Shown: piece after piece, positions 63,563 to 64,000 of the stretch | Position numbering within the stretch: the stretch's first letter is position 1 | How the letters are laid out: every line of letters starts with the position of its first letter | Assembly (NCBI RefSeq): GCF_900116765.1 | Contig: NZ_UETC01000007.1 | Span: 1 to 64,000 of the forward strand | DNA length: 64,000 bases | DNA from: Jannaschia seohaensis | Lineage (GTDB): Bacteria > Pseudomonadota > Alphaproteobacteria > Rhodobacterales > Rhodobacteraceae | Direction: 5' to 3' | Notes under the pieces: model-generated | What the model saw: the letters and a program-made list of their open reading frames with translations, nothing else | Databases searched by the model: none | What the model was told of the DNA's origin: nothing | Program-made: the position numbers and the translations under genes

Positions 63563-64000
63563 ATGACGTTTTTTCGTTCCGGAGTGGGGCTGATCCCGGA
63601 ATTCCCCTCTCCGGTTGAAGGCAAGGATCTCGTCGACGAGATCACCGAGGAAGCCGGACTCCGCCCGCCCTCGGATCGGAACCTTCACCTGACCGCCCTC
63701 GTGAAGGAGGGCGAGCATGTGGCCCGTGGCGCGGTCGTCGCCTGCGTTCGGCAGGATCCCGACATCTGTCTCGTCGCGCCCATCGCCGGGCAGGTGGGAC
63801 GGATTTCGCGTCTGCCCGGCCGGAGATTGTCCGAGATCGTCTTCTTCCGCGAAGAGAGCGGCGGAACGCAACGCCACGATACCGCGGTCGCGGAGACGGA
63901 GCGCGGGCTCCGGCGCTTGCTGCAAACCGCCGGGTTCTGGCCACGGATCACACGGCGCCCCTTCGGCGGCATGCCAGCCTCGCGGGAGGTGCCGGCCGCG
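63563..64000 (+). CDS. NqrA-like protein, N-terminal part (runs off the window)
   Basis: The first 146 codons. The pattern LTALVKEGEHVARGAVVACV, VAPIAGQVGRISRLPGRRLS and LLQTAGFWPRITRRPFGGMP matches the N-terminal biotinyl-like domain shared by NqrA and RnfC (KEGDRVKKGQ, P.SG.V, LL..GLW.ALRTRPF). GGAGG lies 5 bases before ATG 63563. NqrA is a subunit of Na+-translocating NADH:quinone reductase. The reading frame continues past the right edge. Confidence 0.75.
   Translation, partial: MTFFRSGVGLIPEFPSPVEGKDLVDEITEEAGLRPPSDRNLHLTALVKEGEHVARGAVVACVRQDPDICLVAPIAGQVGRISRLPGRRLSEIVFFREESGGTQRHDTAVAETERGLRRLLQTAGFWPRITRRPFGGMPASREVPAA

Overview
The window is high-GC DNA whose genes end most codons in G or C. 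Gene content points to an alphaproteobacterium of the Rhodobacteraceae (Roseobacter or Paracoccus-like): a fused carnitine dehydrogenase/thioesterase, a propionyl-CoA carboxylase / methylmalonyl-CoA mutase locus with a ScfR-type regulator, tiny conserved lipoproteins, a PhoX-type Tat phosphatase and copies of a GAGTATTTTTGGCCAGAAG-type intergenic repeat. This placement is inferred from content only; no 16S gene is present.

Layout. 0.2-2.4 kb: a coiled-coil chemotaxis-like protein divergent from CheY. 2.5-6.1 kb: L-carnitine to glycine betaine (GlxA/AraC regulator, beta-keto acid cleavage enzyme, DUF1330 protein, dehydrogenase-thioesterase fusion). 6.2-10.2 kb: metallo-beta-lactamase-fold hydrolase, purS, two MDR oxidoreductases. 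10.4-17.7 kb: LacI-controlled ABC sugar importer with a GH63 glycosidase resembling glucosylglycerate/mannosylglycerate hydrolases, so this half of the window looks devoted to compatible-solute use. 17.7-24 kb: SLC13 transporter, YebC, small exporters, a secreted nuclease, a CoxG-like protein. 24-37.3 kb: propionyl-CoA to succinyl-CoA genes (pccB, pccA, methylmalonyl-CoA mutase) interspersed with small conserved hypotheticals and lipoproteins, the likely regulator gene and candidate binding sites. 37.4-39.4 kb: PhoX-like phosphatase.

Accessory region, 39.8 to about 60.9 kb. It starts at tRNA-Gln(TTG), whose 3' end supplies the last codons and stop of a truncated serine recombinase. A decayed IS5-family element and an orphan XRE regulator follow. 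Next come two homologous catabolic clusters. Cluster A (42.7-52.5 kb) is intact: an APH-family kinase, an ACAD10/11-like acyl-CoA dehydrogenase, an SDR, a thiamine-diphosphate enzyme, an acyl-CoA ligase, a GntR regulator, a LysR regulator and a divergent class II aldolase, then a cupin and a peroxiredoxin. Cluster B (52.9-60.3 kb) has the same order but is decaying: the SDR and TPP genes are fused by a deletion and frameshifted, the ligase has one in-frame nonsense codon, and the GntR gene has two frameshifts. Its LysR and aldolase genes are intact, and it carries an oxidoreductase with a SAF domain that A lacks. The ligase/SDR/kinase/dehydrogenase set of A resembles the levulinate (lva) and ACAD10/11 4-hydroxyacyl-CoA route with a TPP enzyme added. 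This is the most likely undescribed pathway here.

60.9-64 kb: a CPA2-type antiporter, a secreted five-heme cytochrome c, and the divergent start of an NqrA-like gene that runs off the right edge.
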